Below the pieces are notes generated by a model, which was given only the letters and a program-made list of their open reading frames with translations, had not been told where the DNA came from and searched no databases. From Micromonospora tulbaghiae (GTDB lineage Bacteria; Actinomycetota; Actinomycetes; Mycobacteriales; Micromonosporaceae), in contig NZ_FMCQ01000001.1 in NCBI RefSeq assembly GCF_900091605.1, positions 1,059,641 through 1,123,640 of the forward strand: 64,000 nucleotides of DNA, written 5' to 3'. The first letter of the stretch is position 1. Each line of letters begins with the position of its first letter. Of the stretch, positions 50,309 through 58,589 are shown piece after piece. Both the position numbers and the translations under genes were made by a program.

Positions 50309-51306
50309 TGAACGACGTGGACCGGAGCATGCCCCCCGCCGAGGTGGGCCGGCTCGCCCGGGCCGTCCTGGACGCGGTCGGCACCGTCGTGGTCGGCAAG
50401 CGCGACGCGCTGGAGCTGGTGCTGGCCGGCATCCTCGCCGGTGGTCACGTGCTGCTGGAGGATCTGCCCGGTCTGGGCAAGACGCTCACCGCGCGCTGCT
50501 TCGCGCAGGCGCTCGGGCTGGACTTCCGGCGGCTCCAGTTCACGCCGGACCTGCTGCCCGCCGACGTGACCGGCTCGTTCCTCTACGACCAGAGCAGCGG
50601 CGACTTCGCCTTCCGGGCCGGGCCGGTGTTCACCAACCTGCTGCTCGCCGACGAGATCAACCGGACGCCGCCGAAGACGCAGTCGGCGCTGCTGGAGGCG
50701 ATGCAGGAGAAGCAGGTCTCGGTGGAGGGCGTGACCTACCGGCTGGACGAGCCGTTCCACGTGCTCGCCACCGCCAACCCCATCGAGTACGAGGGCACGT
50801 ACCCGCTGCCGGAGGCGCAGCTCGACCGGTTCCTGCTGCGGGTGTCGTTCGGCTACCCCACCCACGACGAGGAGTGGGACGTGCTGCGCCGCCGGATCGC
50901 CCGCCGCCGCGAGGAGGCGGAGATCAAGCCGGTGGTGGACGCCGCCACCCTGCGCGCCATGCAGGCCGCGCTGGAGGACGTGGTGGTGGAGGACTCGGTC
51001 GGCCGGTACATCGTGGCGCTCACCTCGGCCACCCGGGAACACCCGTCGGTGCTCGTCGGCGCGTCCCCGCGCGGCTCGCTGGCGCTGCTGCTGCTGTCCC
51101 GGGTACGGGCGGTGCTCGCCAACCGCGACTACGTCGTTCCGGAGGACGTCAAGGAGGTGGCGGCGCCCGCGCTGGCGCACCGGATCACGCTGCGGCCGGA
51201 GATGTGGCTGCGCCGCGTCGACCCGTCGTTCGTGGTCGGCGAGGTGCTGGAGTCCACGCCCGCCCCGGCCAGCGGCGCGCTGCCCAGCTACGCCGCCGGA
51301 CGCTGA
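50308..51306 (+). CDS. MoxR family AAA+ ATPase
   Basis: A 332-residue AAA+ chaperone-like ATPase. Walker A is LLEDLPGLGKTLTA (about residues 50-63), Walker B and sensor NLLLADEINRTPPKTQSALLEAMQE-like region lie around residues 110-135, and the arginine-finger region is EAQLDRFLLRVSFGYP. MoxR proteins help fold or activate VWA/DUF58 partners, and the DUF58 gene is directly downstream with a one-base stop/start overlap. ATG 50308 is chosen. Confidence 0.94.
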   Translation: MNDVDRSMPPAEVGRLARAVLDAVGTVVVGKRDALELVLAGILAGGHVLLEDLPGLGKTLTARCFAQALGLDFRRLQFTPDLLPADVTGSFLYDQSSGDFAFRAGPVFTNLLLADEINRTPPKTQSALLEAMQEKQVSVEGVTYRLDEPFHVLATANPIEYEGTYPLPEAQLDRFLLRVSFGYPTHDEEWDVLRRRIARRREEAEIKPVVDAATLRAMQAALEDVVVEDSVGRYIVALTSATREHPSVLVGASPRGSLALLLLSRVRAVLANRDYVVPEDVKEVAAPALAHRITLRPEMWLRRVDPSFVVGEVLESTPAPASGALPSYAAGR

Positions 51307-52667
51307 TGGACCGGGCCGACGCGGCGAACGGCTGGGCGCCCACCTGGGCGCTCGGCCGGGCCGTGCTGCTCACCGGTGTGCTGCTCGTCGCCGCCGTCCT
51401 GCTCGGCCGCATCGACCTGGTGGTGCTCGCGACGCCGTTCGCGCTCGGGACCGCGTACGCGCTGCGCCGCCGCCCCGCCGCGCTGCCCGAGCTCGAACTC
51501 GCTGTCGGGGACACCCACCTGGTCGAGGGCGCGCCGCTGGCCGCCACCGTCGCGGTGGCCAACCCCGATCTGGTCGGGTACGACCTGGCGGTGGTCCGGA
51601 CCCGGATGTCGCGTTGGCTGCGGGTGGAGCAGGTCGGCTTCGGCGGCGCCGGGCTGGACGTGAGCCGCTCCGGCGGCGCGGACCGCCCGTTCGTCACCTC
51701 CGTACCCCGGGGCAGCGCCGTCGACCTGGAGCTGACCGGCACCGCCCTGCGGTGGGGACGGCACCCGATCGGCCCGGCCGGGGTCCGCGTCGCCGCCGCC
51801 GACGGGCTGCTGGTCTCCCGCGCGGTGATCACCGAGCCGATCCGGGCCCGGGTCTATCCGCGTACCGAGCCGTTCGACGCGGTCGAGGCGATGCCCCGGG
51901 CCGCCGGGCTGGTCGGCGCGCACCGCTCGCGGCGGCCGGGCGAGGGCGGCGAGCTGGCCGGCGTACGCGTCTTCGCACCCGGCGACCGGCTGCGACGGAT
52001 CGACTGGCGGGTGTCGCTGCGGGCCCGTCAACTGCACGTCGCCGCGACGCTCTCGGACCGGGACGCCGAGGTGGTGGTGCTGCTGGACGTGCTCGCCGAG
52101 GCGGGCCGCTCCGGCGGCGTGAACGGGACCGCGTCGGTGCTGGACACCACGGTCCGGGCCGCCGCCGCGATCGCCGAGCACTACCTGCACCGCGGCGACC
52201 GGGTGTCGATGCTGGAATACGGACCGGCCGCCCGCCGGCTGCGTCCGGCCACCGGGCGGCGGCAGTACCTGACCGTGCTGGAGTGGCTGCTCGACGTACA
52301 GGCCGAGTCGTCCCCGCACGAGCCGTACGACCAGGTCTTCGGTCCGCAGGTGCTCTCCTCCGACGCGCTCGTGGTGGTGCTCACCCCGCTGCTCGACGAG
52401 CGGTCCGCGCAGATGCTGGCCCGGCTGGCCCGTGGCGGGCGCTTCGTGGTGGCGGTGGACACGCTGCCGGGCGAGCTGTCGATGCCGAAGGAACGGGGCT
52501 GGGCCGAGGTCGCGTACCGGCTGTGGCGGCTGGACCGGGACACGATGATCGGCCAGCTCCGCGAGCACGGGGTGCCGGTGGTGCGCTGGGCCGGCGCCGG
52601 CAGCCTCGACGAGGTGCTGCGCGACGTGTCCCGGCTGGCGACCGCCCCGAAGGCGGGGTTGCGGTGA
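51306..52667 (+). CDS. DUF58 domain-containing protein
   Basis: A 453-residue protein with two amino-terminal membrane helices (about 15-55), a beta-rich extracytoplasmic or scaffold part, and the DUF58 block GDRLRRIDWRVSLRARQLHV (about residues 229-248). The fold then resembles a VWA domain (VVVLLDVLAEAG), without a complete MIDAS. It is the usual partner of MoxR. Its function in actinobacteria is unproven; envelope maintenance is likely. Starts at ATG 51306 overlapping the moxR stop. Confidence 0.92.
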   Translation: MDRADAANGWAPTWALGRAVLLTGVLLVAAVLLGRIDLVVLATPFALGTAYALRRRPAALPELELAVGDTHLVEGAPLAATVAVANPDLVGYDLAVVRTRMSRWLRVEQVGFGGAGLDVSRSGGADRPFVTSVPRGSAVDLELTGTALRWGRHPIGPAGVRVAAADGLLVSRAVITEPIRARVYPRTEPFDAVEAMPRAAGLVGAHRSRRPGEGGELAGVRVFAPGDRLRRIDWRVSLRARQLHVAATLSDRDAEVVVLLDVLAEAGRSGGVNGTASVLDTTVRAAAAIAEHYLHRGDRVSMLEYGPAARRLRPATGRRQYLTVLEWLLDVQAESSPHEPYDQVFGPQVLSSDALVVVLTPLLDERSAQMLARLARGGRFVVAVDTLPGELSMPKERGWAEVAYRLWRLDRDTMIGQLREHGVPVVRWAGAGSLDEVLRDVSRLATAPKAGLR

Positions 52668-52692
52668 GCGCGAGGAACGAAAGGGCAGCCCG

Positions 52693-53253
52693 GTGAATGC
52701 GGTCGTGGAGCGGGTGCGGGCGCTGCGGTACGCCGCCGCCCGGGTCAGCCTGCTGCCGCTGCTCGTACGCGGCGGCATCTTCCTCGTCGTGCTGGCGGGC
52801 TTCCTGCTCGCGTACCCGGTGCAGGCCCTGACCGCGCGCTCGCTGCTGGCCCTGACGGTGGCCGCGGTGCTGCCGGCGGTCGGGCCGCGCCGGATCTGGC
52901 CGACGTTCACCGCGCTCGTGACTGTCGGCGGCTGGCTGCTGGCCACGCTCGGCTTCGACCGGCCGCCGGCGCTGTGGCGGCTGCTCGCCGTGGCGACGCT
53001 GCTCTACCTGGCGCACTCGCTCTGCGCGCTCGCCGCCCTGCTGCCCTACGACGGGCTGATCGACCCGGACGTGGTGCTGCGGTGGCTGGGCCGCGCGGGC
53101 GGCGTGGTGCTCGGCAGTGCCGTGCTCGGCGTGGTGCTGGCGTGGCTCGGGGGAGTGGGCGGTACGGACGGCTCACAGGTCGCGACAGTCGTGGGACTCC
53201 TGGTGGCGGTGGGGCTGAGCGCGCTGCTGGGCTGGCTGCTCCGGCGCAGGTGA
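52693..53253 (+). CDS. Polytopic membrane protein at the end of the MoxR operon
   Basis: A 186-residue hydrophobic protein with about six helices and almost no soluble parts (GGIFLVVLAGFLLAYPVQAL, LVTVGGWLLATLGFD, VATLLYLAHSLCALAALLPYDG and others). I do not recognise a family. GTG 52693 is 25 bases after the DUF58 gene, so it is probably in the operon. Confidence 0.8.
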   Translation: MNAVVERVRALRYAAARVSLLPLLVRGGIFLVVLAGFLLAYPVQALTARSLLALTVAAVLPAVGPRRIWPTFTALVTVGGWLLATLGFDRPPALWRLLAVATLLYLAHSLCALAALLPYDGLIDPDVVLRWLGRAGGVVLGSAVLGVVLAWLGGVGGTDGSQVATVVGLLVAVGLSALLGWLLRRR

Positions 53254-53356
53254 CGCGGCGCTTCGGGGACGTTGCGCAGGTCACACGGGTTGTGCTCCGT
53301 CACAGAAGGGGGTCTCGCGCGGGATTACCCGAAGCACCCGGGGAAAGATAGATGAC

Positions 53357-54688
53357 GTGAACCCGAAGCGGATCCTTGTCGTGGGTGCCGGTCACGTGGG
53401 CCTGTACGCCGCTCTGCGCCTGTCCAAGAAGCTGAGCAGGCGTGAGGCCGAGGTCATCGTCGTCGACCCGCAGCCGCACATGACGTACCAGCCGTTCCTC
53501 CCGGAGGCATCGGCGGGCAACATCTCCCCTCGGCACGCTGTGGTGCCGCTGCGGCGGGAGTTGCGTAAGTGCACCGTGGTGGCGGGCACCGTCACCCGGA
53601 TCGACCACGACCGCATGACCGCCGTGGTGCAGCCGATCAGCGGCCCGGCCCGGGAGATCCGGTACGACCACGTGGTCGTCGCCCCCGGCTCGGTCTCCCG
53701 CACCCTGCCGATCCCCGGCCTGCACGAGAACGGCATCGGGTTCAAGACCATCGGCGAGGCCATCTTCCTGCGCAACCACGTGCTGGACCGGCTCGACGTG
53801 GCGGCCTCCACCACCGACCCGGCGGTCCGCAGCCGCGCGCTGACGTTCGTCTTCGTGGGCGGCGGCTACGCGGGCATCGAGGCGCTCGCCGAGATGGAGG
53901 ACATGGCCCGTGACGCGCTGCGCTACTACCCGGAGCTGAAGCCGGAGGACATGCGCTGGGTGCTCGTCGAGGCGACCCAGCGGGTGCTGCCCGAGGTCGA
54001 CCGGGACATGGGCGCCTACACGGTGCAGCAGCTGATGAAGCGGGACATGGACATCCGCCTGGACACCCGGCTGGAGTCCTGCGTCGACGGTGTGGTGAAG
54101 CTCTCCGACGGCGACAGCTTCCCGTCCGACACCATCGTCTGGACCGCCGGTGTGAAGCCGTCGCCGATGCTCGACGCGACGGACTTCCCGCGTGACGAGC
54201 GTCGCCGGGTCACCTGCCGGCCGACGCTGCAGATCGTGGACGGCGACCGGGTGGTCGAGGGCGCGTGGAGCGCCGGCGACTGCGCCGCCGTGCCGGACCT
54301 CACCAAGGAGCCGGGCAACTTCTGCTCCCCGAGCGCCCAGCACGCGGTGCGGCAGGCGGCGCGGATGGCCGACAACATCGCGAACGTGATCCGTGGGCGC
54401 GAGCCGGTCGACTACAAGCACAAGCACGCCGGCAGCGTGGCGAGCCTCGGCCTGCACAAGGGCGTGGCGCAGGTCTACGGCATCAAGATGACCGGCTGGC
54501 CGGCCTGGTTCATGCACCGGACGTACCACATGTCGCGGATCCCCTCGTTCAACCGCAAGGTGCGCGTGGTGGTCGACTGGACGCTGGCGTTCTTCCTCAA
54601 GCGTGAGGTGGTCGCGCTGGGCCAGCTGCACGACCCGCGCGAGGAGTTCGCCGAGGCGTCCGCCCCGCCGGTCGCCGCGCGCGTCTGA
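53357..54688 (+). CDS. ndh: Type II NADH dehydrogenase (NDH-2)-like flavoprotein
   Basis: A 443-residue FAD oxidoreductase that passes electrons from NADH to quinone at the inner face of the membrane. The FAD motif is RILVVGAGHVGLYAALRLSK (residues about 5-24), followed by MTYQPFLPEASAGNISPRH. The NADH-binding glycine motif is TFVFVGGGYAGIEALAEMED near residue 175, and the FAD block SAGDCAAVPD near 305. A carboxy-terminal amphipathic/hydrophobic stretch (GWPAWFMHRTYHMSRIP) is the probable membrane-binding part. GTG 53357 is the only start with a clean Rossmann fold. Confidence 0.92.
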   Translation: MNPKRILVVGAGHVGLYAALRLSKKLSRREAEVIVVDPQPHMTYQPFLPEASAGNISPRHAVVPLRRELRKCTVVAGTVTRIDHDRMTAVVQPISGPAREIRYDHVVVAPGSVSRTLPIPGLHENGIGFKTIGEAIFLRNHVLDRLDVAASTTDPAVRSRALTFVFVGGGYAGIEALAEMEDMARDALRYYPELKPEDMRWVLVEATQRVLPEVDRDMGAYTVQQLMKRDMDIRLDTRLESCVDGVVKLSDGDSFPSDTIVWTAGVKPSPMLDATDFPRDERRRVTCRPTLQIVDGDRVVEGAWSAGDCAAVPDLTKEPGNFCSPSAQHAVRQAARMADNIANVIRGREPVDYKHKHAGSVASLGLHKGVAQVYGIKMTGWPAWFMHRTYHMSRIPSFNRKVRVVVDWTLAFFLKREVVALGQLHDPREEFAEASAPPVAARV

Positions 54689-54690
54689 CG

Positions 54691-54733
54691 CCTTTCGCGA
54701 AAGGGCCCTTCCCGTACGGGAAGGGCCCTTTCG
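54691..54733. terminator. Bidirectional terminator: perfect 36-bp palindrome
   Basis: 54698-54733 is a perfect palindrome with no loop bases in the middle, and it overlaps a second perfect palindrome, CCTTTCGCGAAAGG (54691-54704). It lies between the convergent ndh and the membrane-protein gene. Confidence 0.85.
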
Positions 54734-54764
54734 CCGTGTCCGGGCTCCGAACCGCTGCCCGGCC

Positions 54765-56594
54765 TCAGAACCGCCAGGTCCAGGCGTCGGCGAGCCGCAC
54801 CCCCGGCCGCCCGTAGAGCTGCTCCAGGGTCCGGCGCAGCATCTCCGCGTGTGGCGTGTCGTCGGTCACCGCGACGCACGACGCGTGCCAGAACTCGACG
54901 TCCCGGGCGGCCTGGCGGCGTTGCCGGTCACCGACCGCCGGCGCCACGCCGCGGCGGGCCACGTCGGCGAGCAGGCCCGAGGTGGGCCGCTGCCAGGTGC
55001 CCATGGTGGCCGAGCCGTCCGGGCCGTACGGGCCGATGAAGAAGCCCTCCGGCATGGCGAAGGCGACACCGGTGGCGGTGGCCCAGCGCATCGGCCAGGG
55101 ATCCTGCGGGGTGGCGGTGGGCACCGGCACCAGCACCCCGCCGGGGCGTACGCACTGCCGCCAGTGGCCGCCGGTGACGAACTCGGGCAGCGGCGGCCGG
55201 TCCATCGTGGGCAGCGGGGTGGGGAAGACGCTGAGCAGCGCCGCGCCGACCGCGAACGGGACGACCCGGCGGGCCCGGCCGGACTCGCCGAGCGCCCGGT
55301 GCACGGCGAGCGTGAGCACGGAGCCGGCGAGCGGCAGCACCGCCAGCGCGAAACGCGTCGGCAGCGCGCCGTCCACCACCGGCAGCCCGGCCAGCAGCGC
55401 GTACGGGCCGGGAATCCCGGTCCGCTCACCACCGGCCACCACCTCCGGGCCGAGCGCCAGCGCGGCCATCGCCAGCGCGGCGGCCACGAGCGCCACCACC
55501 GGGGCGCGACGGCCCAGCCAGACCGCGCAGCCCACGGCGACCAGCAGCAGCGGCCAGCCCAGGAACGTGGTGAACTCGGCCGGGCCGGTGGTGAGCCGCA
55601 CCGCCTCCGGGCTGCCGAACACCGACAGCGCGGAGAGGCGGGTCCAGGCGACCAGGTCGGCGGAGAAGTAGGCGGGCGGGAACATCCCGTCGGCGACGCC
55701 CTGCGGGCCGGCGAACTGCACCCACAGCGGGTACGCCAGCACCGGCAGCGCCAGCCCGGCGGCGGCGAGCAGCCCACCGGCGAAGCCGGAACCGGCCCGG
55801 CGCAGCAGGTCCCGGTCGGCCAGCCCGTACGCGACAGCGGTCACCGCCAGGGTGAGCGCGGCGAGGAAGAGCACCTCCTCGCCGACGAACACCTGCACGG
55901 TGACGACCCCGGCGAGTCCGACCGCGGAGGAGGCCGTCCGGCGGCCGTCCGGGCCGCCCGGGCGACCGGCCGGATCGGCGGCGCGCAGCAGCCGGACCAC
56001 GAGCCAGACCAGCACCGGGACCAGCCACTGCGCGGTCATGTGCAGGTGGCCGTTGCTCTGCGAGACCATGCCCGGCCCGAAGCCGCAGAGCGCCGAGCCC
56101 AGCCCGGCCGCGAGCCGGCGGGCCCGCAGGACGCGGGTGAACAGCAGGTACCAGGCGAGCGCCGTACCGGCCATGTTCGCGGCGACGAGCAGAGCGAACG
56201 TCGCGGACGCCCCGAACGCCAGCGTGACCGGGGCGAACAGCACGCCGAGCGCGACGACCGATGTGTTCGCCATCAGGTTGACCCCGTCCGGCGAGTTCAG
56301 CCGGCCGGTGACCAGGCTCAGCTCACCGCGCAGGGCACGAGCGTCCAGCGCCAGGAACCACTCGTACAGCGTCTGGTCGGCCGGGTTGAGCGCGAGCACC
56401 CGTGTGCCGGGCGCCGGCCAGAGGCCGTGGGTGAGCCAGGCGGCGAGCGCGACGAACGCCACCCCGACGAGCAGGTCCGCGCGGTGCCGCCGGAGGGCGG
56501 CCGTCACCCGCCGCGTGACCGCCGCCGGGCGGACCGCCCGGGCGTGATCGGGCCCGGGTGCCGTGCGGGCGGCGCTGGTCACAGCCTCGACCAT
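54765..56594 (-). CDS. GT-C-like polytopic membrane protein (putative glycosyltransferase)
   Basis: A 609-residue membrane protein with roughly twelve helices. A conserved acidic site follows the first helix (LALNPADQTLYEWFLALDAR, about residues 68-87), as in GT-C-type glycosyltransferases, and LNSPDGVNLMANTS follows. A carboxy-terminal soluble stretch of about 150 residues (CVRPGGVLVPVPTATPQDPW) looks like an exported domain. It may transfer sugars from a lipid carrier to the envelope; the donor and acceptor are unknown. ATG 56594 is the first start. Confidence 0.8.
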   Translation of the reverse strand: MVEAVTSAARTAPGPDHARAVRPAAVTRRVTAALRRHRADLLVGVAFVALAAWLTHGLWPAPGTRVLALNPADQTLYEWFLALDARALRGELSLVTGRLNSPDGVNLMANTSVVALGVLFAPVTLAFGASATFALLVAANMAGTALAWYLLFTRVLRARRLAAGLGSALCGFGPGMVSQSNGHLHMTAQWLVPVLVWLVVRLLRAADPAGRPGGPDGRRTASSAVGLAGVVTVQVFVGEEVLFLAALTLAVTAVAYGLADRDLLRRAGSGFAGGLLAAAGLALPVLAYPLWVQFAGPQGVADGMFPPAYFSADLVAWTRLSALSVFGSPEAVRLTTGPAEFTTFLGWPLLLVAVGCAVWLGRRAPVVALVAAALAMAALALGPEVVAGGERTGIPGPYALLAGLPVVDGALPTRFALAVLPLAGSVLTLAVHRALGESGRARRVVPFAVGAALLSVFPTPLPTMDRPPLPEFVTGGHWRQCVRPGGVLVPVPTATPQDPWPMRWATATGVAFAMPEGFFIGPYGPDGSATMGTWQRPTSGLLADVARRGVAPAVGDRQRRQAARDVEFWHASCVAVTDDTPHAEMLRRTLEQLYGRPGVRLADAWTWRF

Positions 56595-56638
56595 AACGGC
56601 CGCACCCGTCGGGGTACGCCGCGTCGCGGCCGAGCCGC

Positions 56639-56644
56639 TACGGT
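56639..56644 (+). promoter_or_regulatory. Candidate -10 of tRNA-Leu
   Basis: TACGGT lies 40 bases before the tRNA 5' end, in the gap behind the divergent membrane-protein gene. No convincing -35 is seen. Confidence 0.3.
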
Positions 56645-56684
56645 GAGATCTGCACCGCCGCGTGTCGACGCGCCGGTGTCACCC

Positions 56685-56765
56685 GCCCGGGTGGTGGAAC
56701 GGCAGACACGGCCGCCTTAAAAGCGGCTGCCGCAAGGCGTGCGGGTTCGACCCCCGCCCCGGGCA
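56685..56765 (+). tRNA. bldA: tRNA-Leu (anticodon UAA), bldA-type
   Basis: An 81-base tRNA with acceptor stem GCCCGGG (56685-56691) pairing with CCCGGGC (56758-56764) and discriminator A (56765). The anticodon stem is GCCGC/GCGGC (56711-56715, 56723-56727), and the loop CTTAAAA gives anticodon TAA (56718-56720), which reads the UUA codon. A class II long variable arm and a GTTCGA T-loop are present; CCA is not encoded. UUA is very rare in such genomes, and the Streptomyces orthologue bldA controls development and antibiotic production. Confidence 0.97.
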
Positions 56766-56804
56766 CACGACAGCTCCCTGCCACGCTCACGAGCGGTTCG
56801 TCGC

Positions 56805-56841
56805 GGCCCGCCGCATGACCGGCTCGGGTCAGCGGCGGGCC
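56805..56841. terminator. Hairpin between tRNA and PP2C gene
   Basis: A perfect 10-bp stem, GGCCCGCCGC (56805-56814) with GCGGCGGGCC (56832-56841), continued inside by TGACC/GGTCA. It can stop transcription from both sides. Confidence 0.75.
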
Positions 56842-56851
56842 GGCAACGGGT

Positions 56852-57874
56852 TCACCGCAGGCGAGGCGGGTCCTCATCCCTGGTCTTCCCGGCCGGGTCG
56901 TTCCCTGCCGGGTCGGCCGGGACGTCGTCGCGCCAGACCAGCACCGCCGTTCTGTCGTCGTGCGATCCCTGCCGCCGGTAGCGCAGAGTTTCGCCGACGC
57001 CGAACGGCAGATGTGGTACCTGCCACTGCCCGCCCAGCCACTCCCGGAGCGTGCCGGAGTGGCGCAGGTCGTTTGCCAGCCCGTCGGTGCCGAGGACCAC
57101 CACGGCGGCCGGGAGCAGCTCGGCCACCTCGATGTCCTCCTCTGCCTGGTAGGGCATCGACGCCGTCACCAGGTTGAGCGGGCCGGTTTCGGCCGGGAAG
57201 GCCTCGGTGAAGACGCCGGCCCGGAGAGTGAACGCGGACACGTCACCGATCCGGGCGACGACGCAGCCACGCTCCGAGAACACCGCGACCGCGCCGACGC
57301 AACCCGCCGTCCTGGGGTCGATGCCGTACGCCTCCCGGACCTTCTGTTCCATTCGTTCGCTCGCCCGGACGAGTAGGCGAGTCGCGTCCGCCTCGGTCGG
57401 CTCGTCGGCCTCGGCTCCGGCCGCCGCGATCAGCACCGACTCGACGAACAGGTGCGCGCCCAGCTGCGAGTACGGCTTGGAGCCCAGACCGTCGGCGACG
57501 GCCACGTACAGCCGGCCGGACTCGCCGAGCATGAAGTTGTAGGCGTCCTGCCGCGGTTGCCCGGACTGGAGGTGACCCACGCCGATCATCGACGCGCCGG
57601 CCACCTGGTAGTCGCCGGCCACGATCCCGTCCAGGGCGATCGCGGGTGGGCGCAGGGTGAGGCCGGCCTTGAGCTGACCGTGCTGCACGCCGGCGACCCG
57701 CCCGATCACCGGGGCCGCCGACGGCAGGTCGGCGGGCCTCGGCTCCTCCTCCGGGAGGGGCGCCGGCTGTACCGGAACCGGTTGTTCCGGTGCCGAGGGT
57801 GGCTCGGACGGGGTGAGGTCCGGCTCGGCCGGTGCCTCGCCTCCGCCCCACAGGCGGGCGAACGGGAGGGGCAT
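56852..57874 (-). CDS. PP2C-type protein phosphatase of a TerY-P-like module
   Basis: A 340-residue protein. Residues 1-55 are Pro/Glu-rich and probably disordered. Residues about 85-315 form a PP2C (PPM) serine/threonine phosphatase with the metal-binding aspartates in RQDAYNF (D110), VAVADGLGS (D128), ARIGDVSAF (D211) and LGTDGLAND (D264), and HDDRTAVLV (306-314). It should remove phosphate placed by the kinase at 58590. It starts seven bases after the VWA gene and is the last gene of the operon, ending near a terminator. Confidence 0.9.
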   Translation of the reverse strand: MPLPFARLWGGGEAPAEPDLTPSEPPSAPEQPVPVQPAPLPEEEPRPADLPSAAPVIGRVAGVQHGQLKAGLTLRPPAIALDGIVAGDYQVAGASMIGVGHLQSGQPRQDAYNFMLGESGRLYVAVADGLGSKPYSQLGAHLFVESVLIAAAGAEADEPTEADATRLLVRASERMEQKVREAYGIDPRTAGCVGAVAVFSERGCVVARIGDVSAFTLRAGVFTEAFPAETGPLNLVTASMPYQAEEDIEVAELLPAAVVVLGTDGLANDLRHSGTLREWLGGQWQVPHLPFGVGETLRYRRQGSHDDRTAVLVWRDDVPADPAGNDPAGKTRDEDPPRLR

Positions 57875-57881
57875 GCCGGCC

Positions 57882-58559
57882 TCAGATCGTCAGGGCCGGG
57901 AGCGGCGTGAAGTGGTCGCTCGGCGCCTCCAGGTACAGCCCTTCCTGCTTGGCCGGGTCGGCGAGGCTCGCCGAGGTGGTCCGGATGCTGCCGATCAGCG
58001 CGTTCATGATCTCGCGGACCTGGCTGACCGGGTCGGCGTCCTTGGCCATGAAGGCGAATCGGGTGGCGATCTTCCGGAGCTCCTCCTGGTGCGCGTCGGC
58101 GAGACCGAAGGCGACCACCTCGGGCGCGAACTTCCATCCCGGGTCCCGCAGGCTCTTGAGCGCGTCGGTCCAGTCTTCGGCGGCCTGGTGCGCCCCGTCA
58201 CTCATGAAGAACACCACTGGCCGGTAGACCGGCGTGCCCTTGGGCAGGGAGCGCATACCGGCCTCGATCGCCTGCCGGGCGCCACGGAAACCAGCTGCGA
58301 AATTGGTGCCGCCCTCGACCAGCAGCTCGGGCAGCGGAGCTTCGGCGATGTCGCAGAGGGGGAGGGCGACCCGGCTCTCGTCCGAGAACGTCACCACGGC
58401 GATGCGGGCGATCTCGCCGACCGTCGGGTTGGACCGCATCTCGTGCTGGATCTCCGGCAGGGCCTTGTTCACCGCCTCGATCGGACCGCCCGACATCGAG
58501 GCGCTGACGTCGACCAGCAGGAAGACCGGGAAGATGGTGAAGAGTTCACTCGATGACAT
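57882..58559 (-). CDS. TerY-like VWA domain protein
   Basis: A 225-residue protein that is almost entirely a von Willebrand A domain with an intact MIDAS metal site: DVSAS (residues 17-21), Thr in GGTNFAAG (T85) and Asp in FMSDGAH (D121). The surrounding sequence SGGPIEAVNKALPEIQHEM and VTFSDESRV is typical of TerY of tellurite-resistance gene neighbourhoods. It usually serves as a binding scaffold. Its RBS is AGGGAG eight bases before the ATG. It is the third gene of the four-gene unit, 30 bases after the kinase. Confidence 0.9.
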   Translation of the reverse strand: MSSSELFTIFPVFLLVDVSASMSGGPIEAVNKALPEIQHEMRSNPTVGEIARIAVVTFSDESRVALPLCDIAEAPLPELLVEGGTNFAAGFRGARQAIEAGMRSLPKGTPVYRPVVFFMSDGAHQAAEDWTDALKSLRDPGWKFAPEVVAFGLADAHQEELRKIATRFAFMAKDADPVSQVREIMNALIGSIRTTSASLADPAKQEGLYLEAPSDHFTPLPALTI

Positions 58560-58589
58560 GTTGGTTCTCCCTTTCTGTGGGTGTGATGT

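Noticed and set aside
53275..53310. CRP-like TGTG...CACA site before ndh
   Set aside because: The spacing between half-sites (TGTG-CTCCGT-CACA, 14 bases in all) does not fit the GTGA-N6-TCAC core.
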